DNA from: Apoda limacodes
Taxonomy: Eukaryota > Arthropoda > Insecta > Lepidoptera > Limacodidae
Reading direction: 5' to 3'
Assembly: GCA_946406115.1 (NCBI GenBank)
Contig: OX291544.1
Span: 10,974,001 to 11,038,000 of the forward strand
DNA length: 64,000 nt
Within the stretch, counting starts at the first letter, position 1. The number at the start of each line of letters is the position of its first letter. The notes under the pieces are model-generated. The model was not told where the DNA came from. It made no database searches and saw only the letters and a list, made by a program, of their open reading frames with translations. Made by a program: the position numbers and the translations under genes. Positions 34,801-40,259 of the stretch are shown here, piece after piece.

Positions 34801-37166
34801 TGTGAGACTTGATCTCATAATGGAAGAACTACCTATCTACATATAATAAGTTAGTAGGGAACCCACGGTGCGCGAGCCAAACTCGCAATTGGCCGTTTTT
34901 TTTTTAGTTTGGGACCTAAATTTGAGAAGTAAATTCTTGGTTACGTAAATACGGCTAAACGTTTACTGGCTATCTTTATCAGCACAAGTTCACGATATAT
35001 ATCAAACTCACCGAATCCTATTAGCGACGAGTAATTCAGCAATGTCACGTCCGAGTCGGGAGTAGGCAGACTCTACAACGACGAGCACCTTGGCGTCGCT
35101 GCGAAGCCTCGCGTCGGAACGGTGGTCACGTGCCTCGGCCTTCTGCGACAGCAGCGAGCACTGTAGAAGGGGCCTTGGCACTCTGTACCGCCACATCATG
35201 CTACACAATACACAAAATTGTTGGCTATGCTAGATGACAGTTCCTAATAAAAACCTAACAAATATAATTTAATAAATATCTTTCGACATTTTTTTTATTT
35301 GGTGAAAATTGACTTCAAAGAAGTAATACAGACAGACATTAAGCCAAGATATTTTTATATGAATATAAACTCTCGTAACCTATTTAAGAGGGAAAAGTTT
35401 GATAACTTAGTTTGAACCCTTAGATAAAAAATCTATATAAATTTATATATTTCATTGGCTTTTATATCAGAGAATAAATTCAATAAAAGGGCTTTCAACT
35501 TACTGATCCCTTTAAGCATCAAGCCACATCAAAGCGTCATTAGGATTATCTCGACGTTGTGTAGGCGTGAAATAAACAAAGCCGAGATTCGTGAAAATCT
35601 CATCGCAAGGGGATGGGGTTGAAACGACCTCTTTTTTGGGTTGAACACATAAATAGCTCTCTTTAGTTTTATTAAGTAAATATGAAAACTTAAGAGAATA
35701 CGATTCGGAGCGCCTCTCAGCGTGCTTGATACAAACGAATTTCTCACTTATTTTTGGCACTTGCTGATCAAACATCAGGAAATTTCGAAGACATGTTCTA
35801 GTAATAAATATCTAGGTCTGCAGTGTGCCAGTTTTCTATTAAATTTTATGGTTCAAAAGTTATACAGAATTGCAGTTTTTAATACAAATGGTTTAATAAT
35901 ATTTCTAGTTAATAAAATCCTTTAACACGATTTCGGAAAACCACAGACATAGGAATTCGGCTTAGGACTAGGACTAAGAAATATCACAGTAATTGATCAG
36001 TAAATGTCAAAAACAAATATGAAATTTGTTTTTGTATGAAGCCCGCTGCGAGGCGCCACGAATCGTATCCTCTTAAACATATCACGCCAATCATTAAGCA
36101 AGTCTCAAAATCAAATTAGAAATTTATTTATTAGTTACAATACTGACAATGAAAACTTTCATTTGGTTGATTTTGACAGAATTTCTTATTTTATAAACTA
36201 ATTACCCGTCTGATGAGCACCCAATAGCTATCTTCGATATTCAAATCTAACTATTGAAATGGCCCTCATTGGCCAACTTCGATGTTCAAAACAGAACTAC
36301 CCCCAACGAAATGGCTTATAGTTGTAATGCCAAATGATCAAAACTTTTGAATAGAAGCGCTTTGTTGGATCAAATTACATACCTAAATGCCTACATTGTA
36401 AATAAGATATTGTAATTAAAAGAAAAGACAGAAAATAAAAGAAAAAATCAAAAAAAAAAAAAACGTGTGAACAAGACAATCAAACAATAAGTCTAAAATT
36501 GTCTTGGAAAAAATTATCACCAAAAACCGTGAGAAAATAATCAACTCGCATTCGCTTTTCATAAACAGACGAATGATGTTAAGCTTTGGAGAACGAGTTG
36601 GGTTTGCACTTGACCTATTTTAATTTATTTGATTCATAAAGAACTTTTCGTGGAGAAAAACTGTATGAGTATTCATTGCATTTATTCATTCTCTCTTATG
36701 TAAAAAAGGTTAGTTGCAAAACACTCTGAGACTATATCTGCGGCGGTACAAGTGCTCATTGGCCTCTTACGCTCTCGCTCTGGTCCGTTCCAGAGAAAAA
36801 AAAATGAGGTTAGAATAAGTAGCAGGTACGTAATGATATATCTTGTAAGGTCGCGAGTCACGATGTGTTTTACGCATAGACTGCGTTTGATGGTATAACA
36901 TTTAAAATACCGACTACGCTACCATCGTCAGAACTTAAAAAAAAAATGTTACTTAAAAAAAATTACCTGATCGGAACTGTGACGTAATACGTATAGAAGA
37001 GTATGGTGAGGACGGAAAGCAACATGACGCCAGCGACGCACTTTCTCACGTTGACGTGTCCGGCCAGCCAGTAGAAGCAGCGGGGAGCCGCCCCCTTGTG
37101 GGTATGAGCTGACTCTCCGCCGCACTCCAGCAGGGGCGTACGAACGCTACGGAACTCATCTGCCAT
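1652..37166 (-). CDS. sfl: Heparan sulfate N-deacetylase/N-sulfotransferase (sulfateless), 3' end off window
   Basis: This gene encodes the bifunctional Golgi enzyme that removes acetyl groups from GlcNAc of the heparan sulfate precursor and transfers sulfate from PAPS to the freed amine; in flies it is needed for FGF, Wg and Hh signalling. Joining 36967-37166, 35012-35200, 12355-12607, 11274-11436, 8909-9115, 6187-6364, 3823-4068, 3318-3480, 2282-2464 and 1652-1872 (all minus) gives 2,003 nt in one open frame, 667 codons plus 2 nt, colinear with vertebrate NDST proteins (about 880 aa). Visible parts are a short cytosolic tail, a membrane anchor at about residues 45-62, the deacetylase region with DIDDIFVG (about 328-335) and SPHHSGVYP (about 441-449), [19 protein letters not shown], and the sulfotransferase 5'-phosphosulfate loop [10 protein letters not shown] with the PAPS-binding Lys at about 625. 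The 3'-phosphate-binding part and the stop codon lie left of position 1. All nine introns are GT-AG and phases match at every junction. No frameshift or in-frame stop was seen. Confidence 0.95.
2282..2464 (-). CDS. sfl: sfl coding exon 9
   Basis: The acceptor TGTGACCAG precedes ATAAATATT and the donor is GTTAGT. The exon encodes [36 protein letters not shown] and [18 protein letters not shown], exactly 61 codons in phase 0. It matches the end of the deacetylase half ([17 protein letters not shown]). Confidence 0.95.
2745..3005. repeat. CpG-dense GCG-rich block inside an sfl intron
   Basis: An abrupt GC- and CpG-rich island lies in an AT-rich intron between exons 9 and 8. It has many variants of GCGCTGCG, GCGGCGCGGCGC and GACGCG, without a consistent period or open frame. 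A related patch (CTGGGCGCACTGCGG) occurs at 52,553-52,600, so a degenerate interspersed element is likelier than a regulatory CpG island. Confidence 0.45.
3318..3480 (-). CDS. sfl: sfl coding exon 8
   Basis: The acceptor ATACCTACAG precedes GTTACGCCG and the donor is GTAAGT. The exon encodes [34 protein letters not shown] and [18 protein letters not shown]. The [11 protein letters not shown] segment is diagnostic of NDST deacetylase domains. Confidence 0.94.
3823..4068 (-). CDS. sfl: sfl coding exon 7 (HHSG motif)
   Basis: The acceptor GTTTTTACAG precedes GTTTTGTCAC and the donor is GTAAGA. The exon encodes [50 protein letters not shown] and [13 protein letters not shown] plus a split Arg. 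The paired histidines of SPHHSGVYP are invariant in the family. WFCHMW has Cys where human NDST1 has Pro, next to the exon junction. Confidence 0.95.
4069..5925. other. Intronic sequence between sfl exons 7 and 6
   Basis: The sequence is AT-rich. At about 5,186-5,220 the text GCGGGTAAAACCCGGGGCAC...CTAGTATA looks like the end of an interspersed repeat whose opposite ends read ACTAGCTTTTACC elsewhere in the window. A repeated phrase, ATAAACCAACAC(T/A)GxxATATA(G/C)AGAAGTGAAA followed by ACGCTGAAATACGCGTT, occurs at about 5,108-5,168 and 5,478-5,532. I see no coding exon. Confidence 0.4.
5925..5990 (+). mobile_element. 3' terminus of an RTE-type non-LTR retrotransposon
   Basis: The sequence TTGGGAGAGGCCTATGTCCA and its continuation translates as [13 protein letters not shown] then stop, the typical C-terminus of lepidopteran RTE-clade reverse transcriptases. 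It is followed by a short ATAATGATGATG microsatellite-like tail, as is usual for RTE 3' ends. The upstream reverse transcriptase is absent or unrecognisable, so this is a 5'-truncated copy on the plus strand. Confidence 0.75.
6187..6364 (-). CDS. sfl: sfl coding exon 6
   Basis: The acceptor TATATTTAG precedes GCACAAGAT and the donor is GTAAGT. The exon encodes [37 protein letters not shown] and [16 protein letters not shown] plus a split Trp. It matches the NDST run PNFTFNLGYSGKFFH. The intron to exon 5 (6365-8908) carries an interspersed repeat at 7.73-7.98 kb. Confidence 0.95.
7728..7980 (+). repeat. Interspersed repeat (CTAGCTTTTACC...ATATTAGTATGGG family)
   Basis: The copy starts ACTAGCTTTTACCAACGGCT and ends AATTATAATATTAGTATGGG, with CGCCCTAAATTTGGCTATCG, ATTTCCGCAGAAACTTTTGAA and AATCGGTTTAGCGGTTTAAG inside. 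Similar copies lie at 52,150-52,410, 58,170-58,330 and 46,440-46,615. No open frame. This is a high-copy lepidopteran type; I do not assign a class. Confidence 0.7.
8600..8665 (+). repeat. Short fragment of the AAGTGCGAGTCGGAC interspersed repeat
   Basis: AACTGGCAAAGTGCGTGTCGG followed by TTTAGGGTTCTACACC joins the two ends of the longer family seen at 50.6-50.9 kb, leaving only a remnant. Confidence 0.55.
8909..9115 (-). CDS. sfl: sfl coding exon 5 (DIDDIFVG motif)
   Basis: The acceptor GTTAACAG precedes AAGAACGCC and the donor is GTAATT. The exon encodes [36 protein letters not shown] and [19 protein letters not shown]. The acidic DIDD cluster is the strongly conserved deacetylase motif of NDSTs and is a plausible metal-binding site, by family inference. 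Confidence 0.95.
9260..9425 (+). repeat. Repeat remnant with tRNA-like phrase upstream of the retrotransposon
   Basis: The sequence CGGGAATCAAACCCAGCAGG followed by ACCAACAGAGCCACGAAGAC resembles the reverse-complement tRNA-related portion common in lepidopteran SINE-like repeats. It abuts the retrotransposon body. Class is uncertain. Confidence 0.4.
9425..11060 (+). mobile_element. Degenerate jockey-like non-LTR retrotransposon, 5'-truncated
   Basis: Broken plus-strand frames give successive reverse transcriptase landmarks: [17 protein letters not shown], a thumb-like spacer, [20 protein letters not shown] (9,960-10,045), [19 protein letters not shown] (10,150-10,205), [25 protein letters not shown] (10,408-10,440), [16 protein letters not shown] (10,548-10,597). 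The region beyond is shortened to [16 protein letters not shown] and [15 protein letters not shown]. At least four frame breaks are present. The first catalytic Asp is replaced (LGIAKAF where LDIAKAF is expected), and the YADD box is cut down to CYA by a deletion near 10,612, so it is inactive. The endonuclease domain is missing. A 3' tail (CGGACCGTAAGCTTGTTTGC) and an A-rich run end it near 11,060. It lies antisense in the sfl intron between exons 5 and 4. Confidence 0.85.
11274..11436 (-). CDS. sfl: sfl coding exon 4
   Basis: The acceptor TTTTGTAG precedes GATGCAACT and the donor is GTAAGA. The exon encodes [37 protein letters not shown] and [10 protein letters not shown]. This matches the conserved NDST stretch LPGEDWTVFQSNHSTYEPV. 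It has no ATG-started open frame of its own and was found by searching for the missing segment between exons 3 and 5. Confidence 0.92.
11437..12354. other. sfl intron between exons 4 and 3, no feature seen
   Basis: AT-rich sequence. The plus-strand open frame at 11,952-12,152 has biased, low-complexity composition and I consider it chance. Confidence 0.5.
12355..12607 (-). CDS. sfl: sfl coding exon 3
   Basis: The acceptor TTTATAAG precedes GTACAAGGC and the donor is GTTAAT. The exon encodes [20 protein letters not shown] through [15 protein letters not shown] to MHTNLKLK, closely matching the NDST segment ending SNLGLK. It is separated from exon 2 by a 22.4 kb intron that contains the large palindrome. 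Reading straight on past the donor meets a stop after [10 protein letters not shown]. Confidence 0.93.
12701..12885. mobile_element. Possible short inverted-repeat element in the large sfl intron
   Basis: The motif GGTGATAGTGCTAAG near 12,710-12,724 is mirrored by CTTGGCACTATCACC at 12,849-12,863. The block between is GC-richer than the surroundings. The 8-mer GAACCTAG occurs on both sides (12,693-12,700 and 12,886-12,893), which could be a target-site duplication. The inverted repeats are not equally distant from those 8-mers, so boundaries and class are uncertain. Confidence 0.4.
12894..14275. other. Intronic sequence, no feature recognised
   Basis: The right-hand continuation of the 22.4 kb intron is AT-rich with short A and T runs. 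Open frames here are short and show no recognisable domain. Confidence 0.4.
14275..14450 (+). repeat. Dispersed repeat, copy 1 (CGTGCCTTAAAATCCCTCGC)
   Basis: The phrases GTTTCACATGG, CGTGCCTTAAAATCCCTCGC, TGGCTCAG, GGCACTCACGCAAAAAGAAAG and AAATAACTATT recur in the same order at 15,140-15,335, with a longer interior there. This is a dispersed repeat family with two copies about 0.86 kb apart; class unknown. Confidence 0.55.
15140..15335 (+). repeat. Dispersed repeat, copy 2 (CGTGCCTTTAAATCCCTCGC)
   Basis: This is the second copy of the family at 14,275-14,450. It includes an internal palindromic segment (GTAGTCTATATTAGAATCACTC against GATTCAATACGAGACTAC). It reads on into GGCACTCTTCACAAAAAACC and ACAAATAACTATTATTTAGG. 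Confidence 0.55.
16535..19502. repeat. 2,968 bp tandem duplication, copy 1
   Basis: The unit begins ATATCGAACAACGTGAAATC and ends ATCATGAAAAAA, and is followed directly by copy 2. I compared the two copies line by line at a constant offset of 2,968 and saw no difference. It contains the left inverted terminus GGTCCAACCGTTCTAATGC at 16,998-17,016 and most of the transposon described at 19,964-22,566. It lacks that element's last 95 bp or so. No open frame exceeds 63 codons. Confidence 0.93.
19503..22470. repeat. 2,968 bp tandem duplication, copy 2
   Basis: This is the second, apparently identical copy. From position 20,332 onward it also serves as the left arm of the giant palindrome. Unlike copy 1 it continues past ATCATGAAAAAA into the remaining end of the transposon (ATTATTGAGACATAATTTTT...). 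Confidence 0.93.
19964..22566. mobile_element. Non-autonomous DNA transposon with GGTCCAACCGTTCTAATGC termini, complete copy
   Basis: The ends are inverted copies of AAGGTCCAACCGTTCTAATG, plus one further matching base, at 19,964-19,984 and 22,546-22,566. Both are flanked by near-identical TATA-rich text (ATATAT on the left, GTATAT on the right). The 2.6 kb body encodes no protein; the longest frame is 63 codons. Truncated copies are at 16,996-19,502 (right end missing) and 23,830-26,072 (inverted, left end missing). The terminal pair supports a cut-and-paste element mobilised in trans, perhaps with a TA-type target, but no superfamily could be assigned by eye. Confidence 0.65.
20332..23147. 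repeat. Giant palindrome, left arm (2,816 bp)
   Basis: This stretch is the reverse complement of 23,249-26,072. It starts TGGTAAAAGTGACAAAAGGG and its inner end is TCATTCATAATCGTAAT. The arms differ by a few substitutions, two 1-bp insertions and one replaced segment of about 20 bp, all seen in the right arm relative to both tandem copies. Confidence 0.93.
23249..26072. repeat. Giant palindrome, right arm (2,824 bp)
   Basis: This is the inverted copy of 20,332-23,147. Its extra 8 bp are fully explained by two 1-bp insertions (near 24,270 and 24,500) and a 6 bp longer replaced segment near 25,075-25,105, where ACATTTTACTT occurs twice. It ends at TCACTTTTACCA, followed by TGGCCTTTC, which has no match in the left arm's flank. 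The 101 bp spacer 23,148-23,248 is unique. Confidence 0.93.
26073..27110. other. Intronic sequence right of the palindrome, no feature seen
   Basis: AT-rich unique-looking sequence in the large sfl intron. No repeat of the families listed here was recognised and no long open frame is present. Confidence 0.45.
27111..27804. mobile_element. Candidate TIR element carrying a minisatellite
   Basis: The left end TTCTTACCCGTAGTACTAC is mirrored at the right end (reverse complement of 27,786-27,804: TTCTTACCCGCGGTACTAC) with two mismatches in 19 bp. A further GTAGTACCAC motif is at 27,702-27,711. Between the ends lie four diverged tandem units. No coding capacity, and no clear target-site duplication. 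Confidence 0.5.
27155..27535. repeat. Diverged minisatellite, four units of about 70-105 bp
   Basis: Each unit carries the ordered phrases AGATCTAA, CTTTTGTAAAGAAAC, ACTAGTCTGCAGTCAATAG, TTACGGAGATATAG and, except in the third unit, TATATTTTGACAGCTGT. The third unit is shortened and runs straight into the fourth. Divergence suggests an old array. Confidence 0.8.
27805..29195. other. Intronic sequence with repeat ends only
   Basis: Mostly AT-rich. At about 28,660-28,765 the phrase AAAAGATAGAGCCC, a GACGGACAGACAGACAG run and TTGGCACCCTTT is a fragment related to 39,960-40,120. At 28,958-28,985 AAAGCCGCGGGTAAAAGCTAG is an inverted end of the CTAGCTTTTACC repeat family. Confidence 0.45.
29197..29502 (+). 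other. Unrecognised open frame, about 100 codons
   Basis: A plus-strand frame is open from about 29,197 to the stop at 29,502, reading [36 protein letters not shown], then [17 protein letters not shown] and [16 protein letters not shown]. The first ATG is at 29,299. Base composition is markedly GC-richer than the flanks, and amino acid use looks protein-like. I recognise no family. It could be an isolated pseudogene or a fragment of a mobile element open reading frame. It is antisense to sfl, in its large intron. Confidence 0.35.
29998..30290 (-). repeat. GGTTCCGTACCC / AAGTGCGAGTCGGAC interspersed repeat
   Basis: On the minus strand this copy runs from CGGCCAAGTGCGAGTCGGAC to GGGTACGGAACCCT. 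It shares ATGAACCGTGATA, the GACGGACGGACAG run, AACAGAATAAAATAAATATT and TGGGAGCACCCC with the copies at 50.6-50.9 and 63.7-64.0 kb. A very common lepidopteran repeat type; no open frame. Confidence 0.8.
30478..30585 (-). mobile_element. Non-LTR retrotransposon 3' tail remnant
   Basis: The minus strand reads GGTGGACCGCAAGCTTGTTTGCTACC followed by an A-rich run, matching the 3' tails at 1.5 and 11.0 kb. The preceding AGGCATCCGTAGGCTGCGGT and TACTGATGGTAAG phrases are standard in this lepidopteran 3' end. A 5'-truncated insertion. Confidence 0.65.
30590..33815. other. Intronic sequence, little recognised
   Basis: AT-rich stretch in the large sfl intron. At 31,440-31,475 the phrase GTTTGATATGTTACACATACGATA repeats text at 30,331-30,356. 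At 31,473-31,510 CTAGCTTTTACCCGCGGTTG starts a truncated copy of the CTAGCTTTTACC family. I see no exon or RNA gene. Confidence 0.4.
33820..34900 (-). repeat. Expanded copy of the GGTTCCGTACCC interspersed repeat with internal duplication
   Basis: The outer ends match the family on the minus strand (GGCCAATTGCGAGTTTGGCTC at the right, GTAACGGAACCCTAA at the left). The interior holds two diverged head-to-tail units starting TGTCTGTCTGTCAAGA at 34,221 and 34,528 (period 307). Each carries AATTAATATCAAATACT, ATACGGxC, TTTTTGTCGC, ACAAATAAATCAAAACCTATGG and CAAGAAGCAAGA. Confidence 0.7.
35012..35200 (-). CDS. sfl: sfl coding exon 2 (start of deacetylase region)
   Basis: The acceptor TTGTGTAG precedes CATGATGTGGCGG and the donor is GTGAGT. 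The exon encodes [14 protein letters not shown] through [29 protein letters not shown] plus a split Arg codon. The second half aligns with the LVFVESLYSQLGQEV segment that opens the NDST luminal domain. Exons 1 and 2 are separated by a 1,766 bp intron (35201-36966) in which I see no genes, only AT-rich sequence. Confidence 0.9.
36967..37166 (-). CDS. sfl: sfl coding exon 1 (start codon, membrane anchor)
   Basis: The exon starts at ATG (complement of 37164-37166), reading [14 protein letters not shown]. Upstream in-frame codons are TTG TTA ATC, so this is the first ATG. Residues about 45-62 ([18 protein letters not shown]) form a single hydrophobic anchor after a basic VRK, which fits the type II Golgi topology of NDSTs. 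The cytosolic tail of about 44 residues is longer than in vertebrate NDST1, where the anchor begins near residue 18. The exon ends in ...VPI plus AG, then donor GTAATT. Confidence 0.85.
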
Positions 37167-37551
37167 GATTAACAACTACACACAACTATATTTACACAAA
37201 AAAACACTTAGGCCTAATGATTTCACTATTGCAAAGTTTCTATCTTGGAACCCTAAAGGTTGCTCTAGTCCTTGGCGGTGAAGATTTCTGCCTCCACTTT
37301 CCGTGTTTCCACATTTCATAGCACTGGGGTTGGGTGTGAGACCGTGGGGGTATGGTGTAGCTGAGTGTGGAGGTACCGCAGGTGACGGCCATCTCGAGCC
37401 GACAAACGAGTCCGTTCCCGGTTTAGAATGGCCGCCGAAGCATTACTGCTGGTTGTGCTCATCACGGCGTCGTCGCAGGCCCCAGCTCCAGAGCTCACGG
37501 CATCCGTGCACAGCCCTTCGGGAGTTCAGGTCTCTCAATCATCGGAAATGC
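37167..37551 (-). other. sfl: Probable sfl 5' UTR, continuous with coding exon 1
   Basis: The block right of the start codon is GC-rich compared with its surroundings. At its right edge the minus strand reads TTTCTTTGTTACAG followed by GCATTTCC, a pyrimidine-rich acceptor with AG at 37552-37553. The simplest reading is a non-coding 5' part of exon 1, spliced from a further first exon to the right. Short upstream open frames are present on the minus strand. The plus strand also carries an open frame with a signal-peptide-like start at 37428, so the strand assignment is an inference. Confidence 0.5.
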
Positions 37552-39460
37552 CTGTAACAAAGAAATATAAGAGTTATAGTATTTTATTAAAATTTTTCTG
37601 TATTTATAAGGATCTTTGTGCTGTTCAGAAACCACGACTTTTTGACAAGAATTCTACGTCCGAAATTTTATGCATTTTCTTTGCTAGGAAAGTAATGGTA
37701 ACCGGGTCCTAGTGAGTTTGAACAACATGATAATCAAGGCAAAAAATTGGTCGGTGTGCAGAAGGGTAAAACGAGATATTACTAGAAAACAAACTGAGAA
37801 GAGTCAGATAGGTGTCGGTTAGAGAGAGGACTAGGGGATTGGTTTTAGATTCCCACGAAAACACAAAATGCCGATTAGTAGCACTAGTAAGTTAAACACG
37901 CTTGTATAGGGGACATTGAGAGATTACAGAAATTCTATCTGAATAGCTTCACATAGCAGCCGCGTGCTTAGCGGGGCGGTTTCAGATTCTCGTAAAAGAA
38001 AGCACGTGAACAAAAACGTGATGTTAATCGGTTCTTTGCTGCTTTTTGGAATAAAACTACACTTTGACCAGAACTAACTACCCAACTAGCACACTAGGTC
38101 TAAGGTAAGCGTTATATGACCTCTTAAGTGGTTCTAACCACGTTTCTAACGTTTAAAGTGACAAATCAGTGTTAAGAATTAGAGCTTAAATATAGCCACG
38201 AAAAAGGCCACGTCCTCAAACTAAAAGTTCCTTAGTGCTTACATAAAGCGATATATTACAGTTAAGTTAAGTTTGAAGCTGTAAAATAAGCTGCAGTCAA
38301 CCCCAATATGCTAGTTGCAATACGAAGTGTATTCCAAAAATGTTAATAATTAAAAAATTAAAACTAGTGATAAGTTTTTTTTTAGAACTTGATTCGAGAT
38401 TGAAGTTGCAGATATGAACTACAAAAAAAACATAAAGTTCAAAAAAAATCTAATTACTTGTACAAAAAGAAGTTCACAGCACTACATACTCTAGTCAGTC
38501 CCTCTTATAGGACGAATTTTTTACTCTATCAAATTGTAAAGTCACATAATTTTATTAATTTTTCTATTTTTTTCTAAAGATTAAACAAGTTATATAGCAG
38601 CGGCAAACAGGCAATACCTGTTGTTTCTTTTAAGAACCGCATATCTTAAATATTTACTTATTGCATATATTACCATAACTGGGTAATACATGCAAGACAT
38701 AATCTAGGAACACTTTGCATAACAAACTGCACCTTAAGCGTCACATCCATTGTCACTGCCTGCATTTCCTGTACAAACACCTTGAATGTAATGTATGATC
38801 TGACCGGCACGTCACCGCTTATCAGAACATAAATAATATCGTTTCATGCGGTAAAGTGCTTTGATATAATAGAATTGTTAGAATCAGAAAAAATCATTAT
38901 TCTCCAGGAAAAGAAACGGGACAATGTAGGTACCTACCTTGAAAAAGTTAAAATATTTCGCTACACAAAATCGCATTTTGATATGCTACGTCGCTTTCAC
39001 ACTACTGTAGATATTAAAAAAATGTGTACCGCGAATACAGGAGTTTTAGACTGGGACCCACGCAAAAATAGGCCGTTGTTAAAAACCTTTACCTCAACGG
39101 TACTGACGAAAGCGACAGAGTTCATGTTGGCAGTTATGTAACAGAAAGTAGCCTCCGTCGGACACATCTAAATAAGATGTAGATAGAAGCCCCTAAAAAT
39201 TCATTTTGCTAATTGCAATTTGAGGGCAAAATTCCGAGGAAGGGAAGCCAAAGGCCTCAGAGACATGATAGCTGAACGACATCAAAAAGTGGACAAAACT
39301 GGGATTCCAGCCCCTGTAAATTATACTATTTAATCTGTAAATTAATTATTATATTAACATTATAAAGGCTTTCAAACAAGTAGGTACTTACTAACTTAGG
39401 GTTTAATAACCTGATTTATTTTACGTTTCTCCTGAGTTTACGTCCATAAATTAGTAAAAC
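37552..39460. other. Upstream region of sfl, no feature recognised
   Basis: This stretch is either a 5'-UTR intron of sfl or intergenic. An open frame at 38,875-39,141 (plus) starts on a non-ATG codon and shows no known motif. No core promoter could be placed with confidence. Confidence 0.4.
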
Positions 39461-39464
39461 ATAC

Positions 39465-39640
39465 TTTACAGTATATTTATTTATATTATATTGCCTTGAT
39501 TAGGGCGACAGTATATCTCGCTAACGACCGCGCGCGGGCGGGACACGGCCGCCCCAGCTATAATTCCCCAGCATTAGGCGAGACCACTTGGTGGACCAAA
39601 TCGTCTACATGTTTCCCAAACGATTAACTAATTTCTTAAA
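39465..39640 (+). repeat. Dispersed repeat, copy 1 (TTGCCTTGATTAGGGCGACA)
   Basis: About 160 bp starting TATTTATTTATATTATATTG, then GACAGTATATCTCGCTAACG, ACCGCGCGCGGGCGGGACAC, CATTAGGCG and TGTTTCCCAAACGATTAA. It is strongly similar to 61,040-61,190 in the same orientation. A weaker fragment (TTAAGGCAACAGTATATTTC) is at 40,210-40,245. Class unknown. Confidence 0.75.
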
Positions 39641-39761
39641 CGTAATTTATACCAAAACCTTTTCTGAAAAAGTAAGTAAAACTGATTGTTACAAAAACGA
39701 AACTACGAATAGTTTTTAACTGAAATACGTAAAGGTACCTGTAACTTCATATGTGTAAAAA

Positions 39762-40125
39762 AACTGGACAAGTGCGAGTCGGACGGTCATACCACCAAAT
39801 AATGCAAGAGTCCCACTCGCACTGGACCAGTTTTCATTCTTTATTGTTTTACCAGAGCAAAAAAACTTAACATACTTCTTATATCTCCTTATATTCCTTA
39901 AATCCTCCCCTCCCCCCTTAAATTTTTTACTTTTCGTTTTTTTATCGTTCGTCACAAATAAACCATAAAAACACATATTCTGTGAAGTTTTCAGCCTACA
40001 CCTATTTTGGGGTAAAAGATAGAGACCCTATAGGGTCAGAAAAACAGACAAAACAGCGTATAGGCTTAGTAATGGGGCTCCGTTGGTAATTGACACCCTT
40101 TGGGTAAGGATACCTAAAAAGACCA
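39762..40125. repeat. Composite of GGTTCCGTACCC-type repeat fragments
   Basis: GGACAAGTGCGAGTCGGACG and its near-inverted partner AGTCCCACTCGCACTGGACC (39,810-39,829) form a hairpin-like pair. A second fragment (TTTTGGGGTAAAAGATAGAG, AGACAAAACAGCG, CTTAGTAATGGGGCTCC) follows at 40,004-40,090. These are parts of the same broad family as 29,998-30,290. Confidence 0.5.
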
Positions 40126-40259
40126 AGTCCAGTAATCAAGCGCTTTTTGTGGGTACCTTATACTTAGGAAAACTCATTAAATAACAAATTTATTTGCATA
40201 GAATTACTTAGATTAAGGCAACAGTATATTTCGTTAATGACCAAGATGGCTGTAGATAC

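Noticed and set aside
38875..39141. 88-codon plus-strand frame (LDWDPRKNRPLLKTFTSTV).
   Set aside because: It begins with a non-ATG codon, has no recognisable motif and no splice context; kept only as part of the non-coding upstream region.
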